Positions 24,798 to 33,815 of a DNA stretch of 64,000 nucleotides are shown piece after piece (the first letter of the stretch is position 1; each line of letters opens with the position of its first letter). The translations under genes were made by a program, and so were the position numbers. Below the pieces are notes generated by a model that saw only the letters and a program-made list of their open reading frames with translations, was not told the DNA's origin and searched no databases. The stretch comes from Steroidobacter agaridevorans. Its GTDB lineage: Bacteria > Pseudomonadota > Gammaproteobacteria > Steroidobacterales > Steroidobacteraceae. The stretch is taken from assembly GCF_009932555.1 (NCBI RefSeq), contig NZ_BLJO01000004.1, forward strand, positions 529,179 through 593,178. The letters run 5' to 3'.

Positions 24798-25778
24798 TTA
24801 GTTCGCGGACCAGTAGAAGAAGCCGAAGCCTTCGCCGGTGCCGGCTTCGGTGCGAATCACGGGCACATAGTCGACCACGTTCATCTTGAAGCCGAGCTGT
24901 GAGGTGGCGACCATCACCGGCACATACAGCTTCACTTCCGACGTGCCGGACTGATACGAGTTGTTGTCGATCTGGGCCAGGCCCTCGAAGTCGTACTCGC
25001 GAAAGTACTTCATGAAGGTCTGGTCGAGCTGCTCGTCCCACACGAAGTGCGACAGCCCGCCCGAGGCGATCAGCGCCACTTTCTTGTCGCTGTCCCACGC
25101 CTTGATGGCTTCGAACAGCGTCTTGCCGAATTGAATGCTCCGGCGCATCGACGGCTGATTCGGCGGATAGAACGTGTTCATGACGATGGGCACGTTCGGC
25201 ACCACGTCGTCGCGCATGATCTGGTGATAGATGAATCCATACGCATGCGGCACGACCTGCCCCGGCGGCTTCATCCAGACGTTGTCCGGCCACTTCAGCA
25301 CTTCGGTCATGTCGAAGCCGGCGTCCTGGAATGACTCGATCAGATGCAGCGCCAGCTCCGGATGCGCCGGATACGTCACTGCTTTGTCGGGCGCATACAC
25401 GGCGCGTTGCGGCGGACCGTTGTGGATGGTGTCGCCCATGTAGATCGCCAGCGACGGCGACGTATCGATGAATATTTCCTTCTGGTCCTTGCCCAGGATG
25501 ATCGCGACGTCGGGCTGATGCTCGCGATACACACGTCGCAGTGTTTCCAGCGCCTGGCCGCAGCGAGCCATGCGAGCACGGCGTTCTTCGAGCGTCAGAA
25601 GCTTCTCGAGGCCTTCGTGGGCGCGAGCGGCGGCCAGCTCCGGAAAGGTCCAGCTGCGGTTACGGAACCACAACTGCGGATTCTTGCGATCGCGCTCGCC
25701 GTCTTCCAGCAGGCTTTCGGCGGCTTTGCCCAGCATGCCGCTGTGGGGCACCGCCATTCCAAGAACGATCCGGGCCAT
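24798..25778 (-). CDS. LigB-type (class III) extradiol dioxygenase catalytic subunit
   Basis: 326 residues, start MARIVLGMAVPHSGM. In LigB of protocatechuate 4,5-dioxygenase the Fe(II) ligands are His12, His61 and Glu242. Here His12 is present (AVPHS), the late Glu is in SGTSEVKLYVPV, and SGGLSHF, the loop before it, is intact. The position of the second His reads GKDQKEIF, with Gln at residue 99 where LigB has DH. Related LigB-branch sequences may share this change, but it should be checked. No LigA-like small subunit gene is adjacent, and the protein has extra residues at 20-75. Its likely job is ring cleavage of a catechol-type intermediate made by the neighbouring enzymes. Confidence 0.8.
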   Translation of the reverse strand: MARIVLGMAVPHSGMLGKAAESLLEDGERDRKNPQLWFRNRSWTFPELAAARAHEGLEKLLTLEERRARMARCGQALETLRRVYREHQPDVAIILGKDQKEIFIDTSPSLAIYMGDTIHNGPPQRAVYAPDKAVTYPAHPELALHLIESFQDAGFDMTEVLKWPDNVWMKPPGQVVPHAYGFIYHQIMRDDVVPNVPIVMNTFYPPNQPSMRRSIQFGKTLFEAIKAWDSDKKVALIASGGLSHFVWDEQLDQTFMKYFREYDFEGLAQIDNNSYQSGTSEVKLYVPVMVATSQLGFKMNVVDYVPVIRTEAGTGEGFGFFYWSAN

Positions 25779-25951
25779 GTCTTCTCCAGAAATCTCGAAG
25801 CGGGATCGTTACACATCTTCGGGCGCGCCGCTGCCGGATCGCGGGCCGAAGTTATATCCAATGACTCGAATCCAATCAGGGATGGGCGGAGGCGCGGTGT
25901 AAAGATCCCCGGCGTCGAGAACCGAAGGATCACACACGGGGGAAGGAAGCA

Positions 25952-27856
25952 ATGCACGTAAGCAAAATTCTGAGTGGAGTTGCCGTGACCCTGTTCGCCG
26001 CCCAGGCGTACGGCCCGGCCGCTCTGGCTGAAGACGCCGATACTTGGAATCTGGTCCCGGCGGCCGTCACGCAAGGCGGCGGCGTCCGGGGCAGCATCCT
26101 GTTGAATCGGATCGGTCCCACCAAGTCCGACCTGTACATCGCGAATGCGGATGGCACGGGCGAGACGCCGCTGTTCGCGACGTCGCAAATGGATTATCAC
26201 GCCTCGTACTCCAGGGACGGCCAGTGGGTCGTGTTCACGTCGGAGCGCGACGGTCGCGGCAATTCGAACATCTATCGCGCTAAAGTGGATGGCACGGGCG
26301 TGCAGCGGCTGACGAATCATTCGGCCGTGGACGACTCGGCGGTGTTCTCGCCGGACGGCAAGTTCATCGCGTTTGTTTCTTCGCGCAACACCGGTTGGGC
26401 GAATGTTTGGACGCTCAACCTTGCGACCGGCGCGTTGAAGAATCTCACCGGCTCGATTCCGTTCGATCCCAGCAGGCCGCACAGCTACATGAAGCCGGCG
26501 TGGTCGCCCGACGGCAAGTGGATTGCGTTCTCCTCGGATCGCAACAGCGAGTGGCGTGGTCACGACGCGCCCAATGGCTGGGAGCGCACGCAGGAAAACA
26601 GCATCTATGTCATCAAGCCCGACGGCTGGGGCTGGCGTCAGGTCGCGACGCGCGCCGGCTATTCGCAGGGCTCGCCGTCGTGGTCGCCGGACAGCAAGCG
26701 CATCGTGTTCTATGAGAGCACTACTGAAGAGACGTGGGGCGCCCGTCGGCCGGAGCGTATCGCGACGGTGTCGTCGCAGATCGTGTCTGTCGATGTAGCG
26801 ACAGGGACGCGCACCGAGCACACCACCGGCGGTGGCTATAAAGTGTTCCCGCAGTATCTGGATGCCACGACCATTGCGTATCACATCAAGGGCGGCCCGC
26901 TCGAAGGCATCTACACGACGGCAGGCACATCGGCCGCGATGAAGGGCTGGCGGTCGCCACGTTATTCGTCGAACGGCAAGGTGATCTACGAGAAGGTCTC
27001 GTTCCTGCCGGCGTATGCGCAGTACGCGCCGATGTACAGCTTCGATAGCGATTGGGAATACAAGTACACCGACGTGTTCCCGATGTTGTCGAAGGACCAG
27101 TCGACCCTGGCCATCACGGCGAAGCACATCAACTCGTCCATCGACGTGATGGATGCGCAGGACGGCGCGAATCGTCGTCGTGTGTACGACTCCACGATGA
27201 GCGGTCTGCCGCCGGATCAAGTGGCGCGCGGCCTGGCCGGTGCGTTCCAGCCGACGTGGTCGCCGGACGGCCAGTGGCTCGCGTTCGGCGTCGGCCAGTG
27301 GTTCCAGGAGCGTCGCACCGGTGTCGCCAGCATCCAGCGCATCCGCATCGACGGCACGGGCCTGGAAGTGCTGACCGACGGCTCGATTCACTCGGGCTTT
27401 CCGAGCTACTCGGCAGACGGCAACAGGATCGTGTATCGAGTGTGGAGCGAGACGGTGAAGGGCCTGCGCATTCTGAACCTCACGGATCGCACCACTCAGG
27501 TCCTGACCACCGAGGCCGACAATCTGCCGAGCTGGTCGCCCGATGGCACGAAGATCGTGTTCACGCGTCGAGTGGATGCAACCAACTTCGACGTGTACAC
27601 CATCAAGCCGGACGGCACGGGCCTCAAGCGGCTGACGACTTCGGGCGCGAACGACGGGCATGCGATCTGGCGCTACGACGGCAAGCTCCTGTGGAGCACC
27701 GGCATGTTCGGGTTCCGCGACGAAGTGGCTCTTTACGAGAACACGTTCCAGCCGGACGGGCAGAACTGGGTCATGAATGCCGACGGCAGCGGCAAGTACG
27801 CCATCACCGATACGCTTTGGGAAGACGCGATGCCGCTGTACATTCCCAAGCCGTGA
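25952..27856 (+). CDS. Secreted TolB-like PD40 beta-propeller protein
   Basis: 634 residues; start supported by GGAAGGAAG upstream. The signal peptide ends AALAED. The mature protein is built from PD40/WD40-like TolB repeats: YSRDGQWVVFTSERDGRGNSNIY, FSPDGKFIAFVSSRNTGWANVW, WSPDGKWIAFSSDRN, WSPDSKRIVFYES, WSPDGQWLAFGVGQW and WSPDGTKIVFTRR. Such propellers bind or hydrolyse peptides, sugars or lactones, and no catalytic site can be assigned. It is divergent from the LigB gene with a 173-base gap and precedes a lactonase-type propeller gene on the same strand. Confidence 0.85.
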   Translation: MHVSKILSGVAVTLFAAQAYGPAALAEDADTWNLVPAAVTQGGGVRGSILLNRIGPTKSDLYIANADGTGETPLFATSQMDYHASYSRDGQWVVFTSERDGRGNSNIYRAKVDGTGVQRLTNHSAVDDSAVFSPDGKFIAFVSSRNTGWANVWTLNLATGALKNLTGSIPFDPSRPHSYMKPAWSPDGKWIAFSSDRNSEWRGHDAPNGWERTQENSIYVIKPDGWGWRQVATRAGYSQGSPSWSPDSKRIVFYESTTEETWGARRPERIATVSSQIVSVDVATGTRTEHTTGGGYKVFPQYLDATTIAYHIKGGPLEGIYTTAGTSAAMKGWRSPRYSSNGKVIYEKVSFLPAYAQYAPMYSFDSDWEYKYTDVFPMLSKDQSTLAITAKHINSSIDVMDAQDGANRRRVYDSTMSGLPPDQVARGLAGAFQPTWSPDGQWLAFGVGQWFQERRTGVASIQRIRIDGTGLEVLTDGSIHSGFPSYSADGNRIVYRVWSETVKGLRILNLTDRTTQVLTTEADNLPSWSPDGTKIVFTRRVDATNFDVYTIKPDGTGLKRLTTSGANDGHAIWRYDGKLLWSTGMFGFRDEVALYENTFQPDGQNWVMNADGSGKYAITDTLWEDAMPLYIPKP

Positions 27857-27942
27857 GCTGACGGGTCGTCGCTACAGTGGCGCTGTGTCTGCACGGCGCC
27901 GCTGTTTGCGTATGTGAGTTCGATCGTTGAAAGGGGGAGTCG

Positions 27943-29076
27943 ATGACGATGTGGCGCGCTTTGCTGCTGTCGATGGTGTTCGCCGCTGCGCCGTCGCGCG
28001 CTGCGGAGCATTGGGTCTATTTTGGCAACCGATCCACCGAGCCAGGGCAGGGCATCGCGGCTGCGCGCTTCGATTCGAAGACCGGGCGGTTGACGCCGGC
28101 CGGCGTGGTGGCCGATGTCAACCGGCCGACGTGGCTGCTCGCGCACCCAACCCTTCCCGTGATCTACGCCGTTAGCGATCCGACCGGCGAGGCACAAAGC
28201 GAATCGAACGTGTTCGCCTTCAGTGCGGATAAGGCCACCGGCAAGCTGAGCACGCTAAACAGTGTGGCCTCTGGGGGAGGCGGCGCTACGCATCTCACGT
28301 TCGATACAGAATCGAAGTCGATCTTCGTTGCTCACTTCCGCACAGGGCATGTGAGCTGGTTCCCAGTCGCGAACGATGGGCGTCTCGGCGATCTATATGC
28401 GAAGCAAAGCAACTACGGCACCGGTCCGCATCGCCGGCAGACCTCTCCGCATGCGCATGGTGTAGTGGTCGACCCTTCGCATCGCTATGTACTGGCGGCC
28501 GATCTCGGCGCGGATCGAGTGTTCGTTTATCGCTTCGATACGGCGACACATCAGCTCACTCCGGGCACGCCACCGTTTGTTTCTTTGGCGCCCGGCTCGG
28601 GGCCGAGACACCTGGCATTTCATCCGAGTGGAAGATTCGTGTTCCTGGTGACGGAGTTGAGCGCCGACCTGGTTTCGTATCGCTGGGATGCCGAGAGCGG
28701 CGCCTTGCAGCAGGTGCAGATCGTGCCGATGGATGAGCCGTCGTTCGCGGGCGCCAGGAATGCCGCACACATTCAAGCGAGCAGCGATGGACGTTTTGTT
28801 TACGCGTCCAACCGTGGCGCAAATTCCATGCAGGTGTATGCAGTGGACGAGCAGACCGGCAAGCTGACGGAAGTCCAGCGCATTTCGGCGACAGGCAAGA
28901 CGCCGTGGGACTTCTCTCTGGATCCAACGGGTCGCTGGTTGCTCGTGGCGAACAATGCGTCCAATTCGATCAACGTATTCTCCGTCGATCCCGCGAGCGG
29001 CAAGCTGACGCCGGGCGAGGCGTGGCTACCGATCAATCAGCCGTCGAACGTTACGTTCCTGCCTGCTGCGAACTGA
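27943..29076 (+). CDS. Lactonase-family seven-bladed beta-propeller protein
   Basis: 377 residues with a signal peptide ending SRAAEH; the ATG at 27943 follows AAGGGGGAG. The protein matches the 6-phosphogluconolactonase/Lactonase propeller family (YbhE type): LTPAGVVADVNRPTWLLAHPTLPVIYAVSD, SPHAHGVVVDPSHRYVLAADLGADRVFVYRF, GPRHLAFHPSGRFVFLVTELSADLVSYRWD, HIQASSDGRFVYASNRGANSMQVYAVD, TPWDFSLDPTGRWLLVANNASNSINVFSVD. The signal peptide indicates a periplasmic role, so it is not the cytoplasmic pentose-phosphate enzyme. It may open lactones such as those from extradiol or 4-carboxymuconolactone routes; this is inference. Confidence 0.85.
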   Translation: MTMWRALLLSMVFAAAPSRAAEHWVYFGNRSTEPGQGIAAARFDSKTGRLTPAGVVADVNRPTWLLAHPTLPVIYAVSDPTGEAQSESNVFAFSADKATGKLSTLNSVASGGGGATHLTFDTESKSIFVAHFRTGHVSWFPVANDGRLGDLYAKQSNYGTGPHRRQTSPHAHGVVVDPSHRYVLAADLGADRVFVYRFDTATHQLTPGTPPFVSLAPGSGPRHLAFHPSGRFVFLVTELSADLVSYRWDAESGALQQVQIVPMDEPSFAGARNAAHIQASSDGRFVYASNRGANSMQVYAVDEQTGKLTEVQRISATGKTPWDFSLDPTGRWLLVANNASNSINVFSVDPASGKLTPGEAWLPINQPSNVTFLPAAN

Positions 29077-29217
29077 GGCTGTTCGGGCGCGCCCGTCGTT
29101 TTGTGCGCGGGCGCCGCTGTGGGCGCCGGTATGATCGAATAGTTGGGTGGCGATGTCGGCGGCGGCCGTGCTGGGCCGTCCTTGGCTCGAACCCCCAATT
29201 ATTCACAGGAGAGAGTC

Positions 29218-29658
29218 ATGCCAGGCACAGTCCGATTGCACCGCGTACTTCGTACCAAGCCGGAGCGCGTCTATCGCGCATTCCTCGAGCCCCAGGCGTT
29301 CGCGAAATGGCTGCCGCCGTATGGATTCACCTGCAAGGTGGACCAGCTGGATGCCAAGGTGGGCGGCAAGTACCGCGCGTCGTTCACCAACTTCAACACC
29401 GGGCAGGCGCATTCCTTCGGCGGCACGTACAAGGAACTGGTGCCGAACCAGAAGATCAGTTACGTCAGCACCTTCGACGACCCGAATCTGCCGGGCGAGA
29501 TGCCGACGACCATCGTCATCACGCCGGTGTCGTGCGGCGTGGCGATCAACATCGTGCAGGAAGGCATTCCCGAGGTGATCCCGGAGGACGGTTGCTATCT
29601 CGGCTGGCAGGAATCGCTCGAGCAGCTCGCCAAACTGGTCGAGCCGGAAATTCCTTAA
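29218..29658 (+). CDS. SRPBCC / AHSA1-domain protein
   Basis: 146 residues; start MPGTVRLHRVLRTKPERVYRAFLEPQAFAKWLPPYGF after an AGGAGAG site. Further family features are VDQLDAKVGGKYRASFTNFNTGQAHSFGGTYKEL and a C-terminal helix GCYLGWQESLEQLAKLVE. A lone protein of the Hsp90-activator-like START fold; ligand unknown. It is convergent with the BNR-repeat gene, with the two stop codons overlapping by four bases. Confidence 0.88.
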   Translation: MPGTVRLHRVLRTKPERVYRAFLEPQAFAKWLPPYGFTCKVDQLDAKVGGKYRASFTNFNTGQAHSFGGTYKELVPNQKISYVSTFDDPNLPGEMPTTIVITPVSCGVAINIVQEGIPEVIPEDGCYLGWQESLEQLAKLVEPEIP

Positions 29659-32120
29659 CCCACCGGCTGCGGCCGCCGCGCCGGGCGTGCGGCCAGCAGC
29701 AGCAACAAGGCGAGCAGCATCCATGGCGAGGTGCTGCCGCCGCCACCACCGCCACCACCACCGTTACTGCCGCCACCTTCCACGATAACTCCCCCAATTG
29801 GTTCGACGACCGTGATGTTAGTCGTCACGGTGTTGTTTGCCATCGCGGTGTCGGGTTGATCGCCTTCCATCGAGGCCTGCAGCGCGTAGTTGCCGACACT
29901 CGGTTGTGTCGAGTTGATGGTGATGTCGGCGTGCGAGTCGACGGCGAGTGCTGAAGCAACGCACGTCACGACGTTGGCTGCCACCGAGCACGTGCCATTC
30001 GTGCTCGTCGCGCTCACATTGGTTGCACCTGTTGGCAATTGCACCTGCGTGCGAACGTTAGTCGCAGCGAACGGCCCAGCATTGCTTGCGCGGAACGAAT
30101 AAGCGGCGCTGATTCCGGAACCGACGCGCGTCGACGCCGATGTCGCGGTGAGCTCGAGATCCGGCTCGATGCTGATTTGTTCCACGCCCTGTCCGGCAAT
30201 GGATGCGTACAGGTTGTGAGGTCGCTGTGCATCGACGACCAATGACCAGAAATAGCCGACCCGCGGCCCATCATCGAGCAAGGTCTCCCAGGACTGACCG
30301 CCATCGACCGAGCGATGGATGGACTCCGTGTCGCCGGAGTACACGATGCTCGGGTTCTGGGGATCGATGGCGATGGCGTAGATGGGTAGCGGGGACGGTG
30401 GCGGCACCGGCAGTCGTGCCCAGTGGTCGCCGCCATCGGTCGATTTGGAGAGACCGTTGAGAAGGGAGCTCAGGTAAACCGTCCGATCGTCGGTCGGGTC
30501 GACCGCCACCGCCACCAACTGTGGATCCGGGGTGACGAGTCTCGACCAGTTCGCGCCACCGTCCAAGGAACGCAGCAACACATTTTCGAACGTGGGCAGC
30601 TGGCCGCCAGCGAGCTCGACGCGAGCAATCAAATAGAGCGTCCGCGGATTGGAAGGCGCGCTGACGAGGGCATTCATCACCTCGTAACCGTTCAACGGGT
30701 TCAGCGGCGTCCAGTCGATCCCGCCGTCGACGCTTTCGAACAGGCCCCGCGTCAGCGTCATGGCCAGCAGCGTTCGATTGTCGTTGGAGGTGGAGACGAC
30801 TTCGGTGACGTACTCGTTGACGAAGTCGGGATCGTGGTGCGCGGTCCAGGAAATGCCGCCGTCGGCGGAGTGCGCCACGCCTCGAACGATCGGAGCCAAC
30901 AGTCGATCGGGCGAGCCCGGCACCACCAGCAGGCTGTAAGCGTCGATCGTGTCGGCGTCGATGCCGTCGAGCTGGCGCAACTGCGGATTGTTCAGTCCCA
31001 CGCTGCTGCCATCGGCGGCGGAGATCGCGAACAAACCTTCGTAGGGAGCCTGCACGTAGATGCGATCCGAGCCCGGCGCGCTGATGAGTTTGGCTTGTCC
31101 CAGTGCACGAATACCGCTGTGGCTCGCGTTCCAACTTGCACCGCCATCCGATGTCGCCGAGATGCCGGAGGAGCCCGCGATCAGCAGATGGTCTGGATCC
31201 GACGCGTCGACGGCGATCGCCCGCGTCGTTCCCGCGTCATCGCTGGTGCTGCCGGGCACGCTGCCGCGAATGTGGGTCCAGTGCGCGCCATCATCGGTCG
31301 AGCGCTGCAGGCCATGGAGCGTGCCCGAATAAACGATTTGCGGATCGTTGGGATCGACGGTCACTGCCATCGAAGTCCCTGCCAGCGCCGCGGTCCAGCT
31401 CGTGCCACGGTTGTCACTAAAGAAGGTGCCTTGATACGTCGCCGCCCAGATGCGCGACCCCACCATGGCGAAATCCTCCACGGTCGTGGCCGGCATGAGC
31501 CAGGGGGCCCAGGTCTGGCCTCCGTCGTTGCTCCGAAAGCCTTCGGTCGACGCTGTTACATACAACACCTGCGGATCGGCGCTGTCGATGAGCAGCGTAT
31601 GAGTCATGTTGATGGTCGGCGATATTTCGCCGCCCTGCTGCCAGGTAGCGCCATGGTCGGTGCTGCGAAAGATATGCCTGATGGATACCACGTACAGCAC
31701 GCTGCCGTCGGGGCTGTATTCGATGTCCCAGGCCGGTTCAGAGAAATTGTCGAGGGTGGTCCAGGTTGCGCCGGCATCGGTGCTGGCAAGCACGTGGGAA
31801 TTGAGCCCGGCGGCAAATACTCGATTCGGCTGCGAAGGATGAATGGCGAGCGCGCGCGGCGCTTCGTTTATCCGATCGTGCACCAGCTGCCAGTGCGCGC
31901 CGGCATCGGTCGAGCGATAGATGCCGCCGTTGGTCGCTGCATAGACGATGTTTGCATCGGCGGGGTGCCAGGCGAGGTCGTTCACGCCGCCGCCTTCCGG
32001 GCCGACGGGAGTGAACGTGTTGGTGCCGGCCGATGCTGGCCAGGTCAGTCCGATGCTGAACGCAAGTGCGAATGTGCGGAGGACAGTGGCGCGGGTCGGG
32101 AGCCATTCTGAATGAAACAT
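29655..32120 (-). CDS. BNR/VPS10-type propeller protein with DUF11-like domain and GlyGly-CTERM-like tail
   Basis: 821 residues. The signal peptide ends WPASAG. The body consists of many BNR/Asp-box-like units of the pattern S-x-D-x-G-x-x-W (STDAGAHWQLVHD, STDHGATWQQGG, SNDGGQTWAPW, STDGGDHWARL, SVDGGQSWETL). Then comes a DUF11-like beta domain (AAYSFRASNAGPFAATNVRTQVQLPTGATNVSA). The end is a run of glycines, a short hydrophobic helix (WMLLALLLLLAARPARR) and basic residues, which is the GlyGly-CTERM sorting-signal layout processed by rhombosortase. The protein is therefore probably exported, trimmed and released or surface-attached. Enzymatic function not evident; propellers of this class include sialidase-like and PSII-stability-like proteins. 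Confidence 0.85.
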   Translation of the reverse strand: MFHSEWLPTRATVLRTFALAFSIGLTWPASAGTNTFTPVGPEGGGVNDLAWHPADANIVYAATNGGIYRSTDAGAHWQLVHDRINEAPRALAIHPSQPNRVFAAGLNSHVLASTDAGATWTTLDNFSEPAWDIEYSPDGSVLYVVSIRHIFRSTDHGATWQQGGEISPTINMTHTLLIDSADPQVLYVTASTEGFRSNDGGQTWAPWLMPATTVEDFAMVGSRIWAATYQGTFFSDNRGTSWTAALAGTSMAVTVDPNDPQIVYSGTLHGLQRSTDDGAHWTHIRGSVPGSTSDDAGTTRAIAVDASDPDHLLIAGSSGISATSDGGASWNASHSGIRALGQAKLISAPGSDRIYVQAPYEGLFAISAADGSSVGLNNPQLRQLDGIDADTIDAYSLLVVPGSPDRLLAPIVRGVAHSADGGISWTAHHDPDFVNEYVTEVVSTSNDNRTLLAMTLTRGLFESVDGGIDWTPLNPLNGYEVMNALVSAPSNPRTLYLIARVELAGGQLPTFENVLLRSLDGGANWSRLVTPDPQLVAVAVDPTDDRTVYLSSLLNGLSKSTDGGDHWARLPVPPPSPLPIYAIAIDPQNPSIVYSGDTESIHRSVDGGQSWETLLDDGPRVGYFWSLVVDAQRPHNLYASIAGQGVEQISIEPDLELTATSASTRVGSGISAAYSFRASNAGPFAATNVRTQVQLPTGATNVSATSTNGTCSVAANVVTCVASALAVDSHADITINSTQPSVGNYALQASMEGDQPDTAMANNTVTTNITVVEPIGGVIVEGGGSNGGGGGGGGGSTSPWMLLALLLLLAARPARRPQPVG

Positions 32121-32211
32121 CCGTGCACCCTTGACGATGGCGGGTTATGTCACGCGCGGCGTCATGCCGGCGCTTGTGCCGAGGAGCGCATCATACGGCG
32201 AAGCGTCGGGC

Positions 32212-33015
32212 TTAGGCTCGGTTCTTGACCATCATCCCGGCAATTTCTTTCAGCATCTTGGCGGCGACCAGGGTCGTCTGGTTGGAGATGTCGCACCGTG
32301 GGTTGTACTCGACGATGTCGGCGGCGACGATGGGCTGCTTGATCGACTGGATCAAATCGAGCACCTGGCGCGGCGACGGACCGCCGGGCTCGCGATGTGA
32401 CACGCCGGGGGCGAAGGCGGGATCGAGGCCGTCGATATCGAGCGAGATATAGACCGGCGTCTCGAACTCCAGCCGCATGCAATCGCTCCAGCGCCCGGCT
32501 TCGATCACCTCGACGTTGAAACGTTTGAACTGCTGGCGGTGCTCATCGCAGATGGTCCGCAGCCCGACTTGGATCAACCGGTCCGTCAGCTTCTCTTCCA
32601 TGATTCGCGCGAACGGAGAGGCGTGCGAGCGAGGATTGTCCTGGTAGGCGTGATAGATATCGGCATGTGCGTCGATATGAAGAATCGTCAGGCTCGCATG
32701 GTGCTTTCGAACCCCGCGCATGATGGGATACGTCACCGCATGATCGCCGCCGAGACAGATCAGCGGGCCGCCCGATGCCAACGCCTTGTCAACGGACCGC
32801 TCGATGAGATCCCACGGGTCGGTGGCGCCATCGAACTGGATGTTTCCAAGATCCACGAGCCGGCCCGGCGCACTCAGATCGACGCCGGTTTCGCTCCACA
32901 GGCTGTAGGCATCGTTGTGCAACTCGCGACGGATCAGATCCGGCGCCTCGGCCGGGCCCCTGAGATAAGAGGAGTTCTCGTCGTGCGGGACGCCGAGTAG
33001 TGCGATCTGGGTCAT
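32212..33015 (-). CDS. Agmatinase/arginase (ureohydrolase) family protein
   Basis: 267 residues. Mn-binding motifs of the ureohydrolase family are intact: GGDHAVTYP, HIDAHADIYHAY and SLDIDGLDPAFAPGVSHREPGG. These hydrolyse guanidino compounds (agmatine, arginine, guanidinobutyrate and others) to urea plus amine. It is shorter than many SpeB proteins (about 300), lacking the N-terminal extension, so substrate cannot be decided. It is followed by the BNR gene on the same strand after 91 bases. No other polyamine genes are nearby. Confidence 0.88.
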   Translation of the reverse strand: MTQIALLGVPHDENSSYLRGPAEAPDLIRRELHNDAYSLWSETGVDLSAPGRLVDLGNIQFDGATDPWDLIERSVDKALASGGPLICLGGDHAVTYPIMRGVRKHHASLTILHIDAHADIYHAYQDNPRSHASPFARIMEEKLTDRLIQVGLRTICDEHRQQFKRFNVEVIEAGRWSDCMRLEFETPVYISLDIDGLDPAFAPGVSHREPGGPSPRQVLDLIQSIKQPIVAADIVEYNPRCDISNQTTLVAAKMLKEIAGMMVKNRA

Positions 33016-33132
33016 GGTCGACGCTCCGTGCCCTTGCTCAATTCAACAAGGGGCGATTGTGACATAGCTCACGTAGCAATCCCTGCCGCCCCGGTACTTT
33101 AGCGCCTTGGCCTCCCTCGAGGGCAGACTCAC

Positions 33133-33771
33133 ATGCGAACGGCAAAATACCAGTCGATGGCGCGTGCTGGTGCGGCAATGCTGCTGCTGGCTATCGGCGG
33201 TTGCGCGACCATGGATCGGGAGGAATGCCTGACCGTGGACTGGCGCACCGTCGGTTTCGAGGACGGCGCGCAGGGATATTCCGGCGATCGCATCGGCCAG
33301 CATCGCAAGGCATGCGCGAAGCACGGCGTGACTCCGGACCTCACCGCTTACCAGGAAGGCCGGGCGCAGGGATTGCGCGAGTATTGCGTGCCGGCGAATG
33401 GTTTCCGGCTGGGCTCGCAAGGCGGCAGCTACGCCGGCCTGTGTCCGTCCGATCTCGATCAGGCCTTTGCCGATGCCTATCACTCCGGTCGCCAGCTCTA
33501 TACGCTCGAATCGCGGCTCTCGAACGTTTCTCATCAACTCGACTCGCGGCGCAGTGACTTACGTGCCGCCGAGTCCGACATCGTCACCCGATCGGCGGTG
33601 GCGATCAGCAGCGAGGGCACGGCCGAGGAGCGTGCGCAGGCAGTGCTGGACGTGAAGAATCTCGGTGAGCGGGTCGGGCGATTGAAGACCCAGATCCGTC
33701 AGCTCGAAGAAGAACGCGTGCATTGTGAGCGCGATCTGCAGGACTATCGGGCGACGCTGAACCTTCCCTGA
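33133..33771 (+). CDS. DUF2799-family lipoprotein
   Basis: 212 residues. The lipobox LAIGGC follows a hydrophobic helix. The mature part matches DUF2799: CLTVDWRTVGFEDGAQGYSGDRIGQHRKACAKHGVTPDLTAYQEGRAQGLREYC and SDLDQAFADAYHSGRQLYTLESRL. The final 80 residues form a coiled coil (LSNVSHQLDSRRSDLRAAESD, VKNLGERVGRLKTQIRQLEEERVHCERDLQDY). Envelope protein of unknown role. It is divergent from the agmatinase gene, and the next gene starts 44 bases later. Confidence 0.85.
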   Translation: MRTAKYQSMARAGAAMLLLAIGGCATMDREECLTVDWRTVGFEDGAQGYSGDRIGQHRKACAKHGVTPDLTAYQEGRAQGLREYCVPANGFRLGSQGGSYAGLCPSDLDQAFADAYHSGRQLYTLESRLSNVSHQLDSRRSDLRAAESDIVTRSAVAISSEGTAEERAQAVLDVKNLGERVGRLKTQIRQLEEERVHCERDLQDYRATLNLP

Positions 33772-33781
33772 TCCCTGCGAA

Positions 33782-33812
33782 CAGCCTACGATCGCCAGCA
33801 GATCGCAGGCTG
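33782..33812 (+). other. Hairpin just before the PAP2 start codon
   Basis: An imperfect inverted repeat (arms CAGCCTACGATC and GATCGCAGGCTG, one mismatch, 7-base loop) ends three bases before the ATG at 33816. It may be the terminator stem of the DUF2799 gene or may sequester the translation start of the next gene, which has no obvious ribosome site. Confidence 0.4.
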
Positions 33813-33815
33813 ACA

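Noticed and set aside
25595-27661. Open minus frame of about 690 codons opposite the TolB-like gene
   Set aside because: Arg- and His-rich antisense frame covering most of a propeller gene with clear PD40 repeats.
28000-29076. Cytoplasmic 6-phosphogluconolactonase of the pentose phosphate pathway
   Set aside because: The protein has a clear signal peptide and no pentose phosphate genes are nearby, so only the propeller family is claimed.
29665-29790. Gly/Ser codon repeats resembling a tandem repeat
   Set aside because: They are the codons of the poly-Gly part of the GlyGly-CTERM-like tail, not a DNA-level repeat element.
30423-32111. Open + frame of about 560 codons opposite the BNR gene
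   Set aside because: Antisense shadow of the repeat-rich BNR gene.
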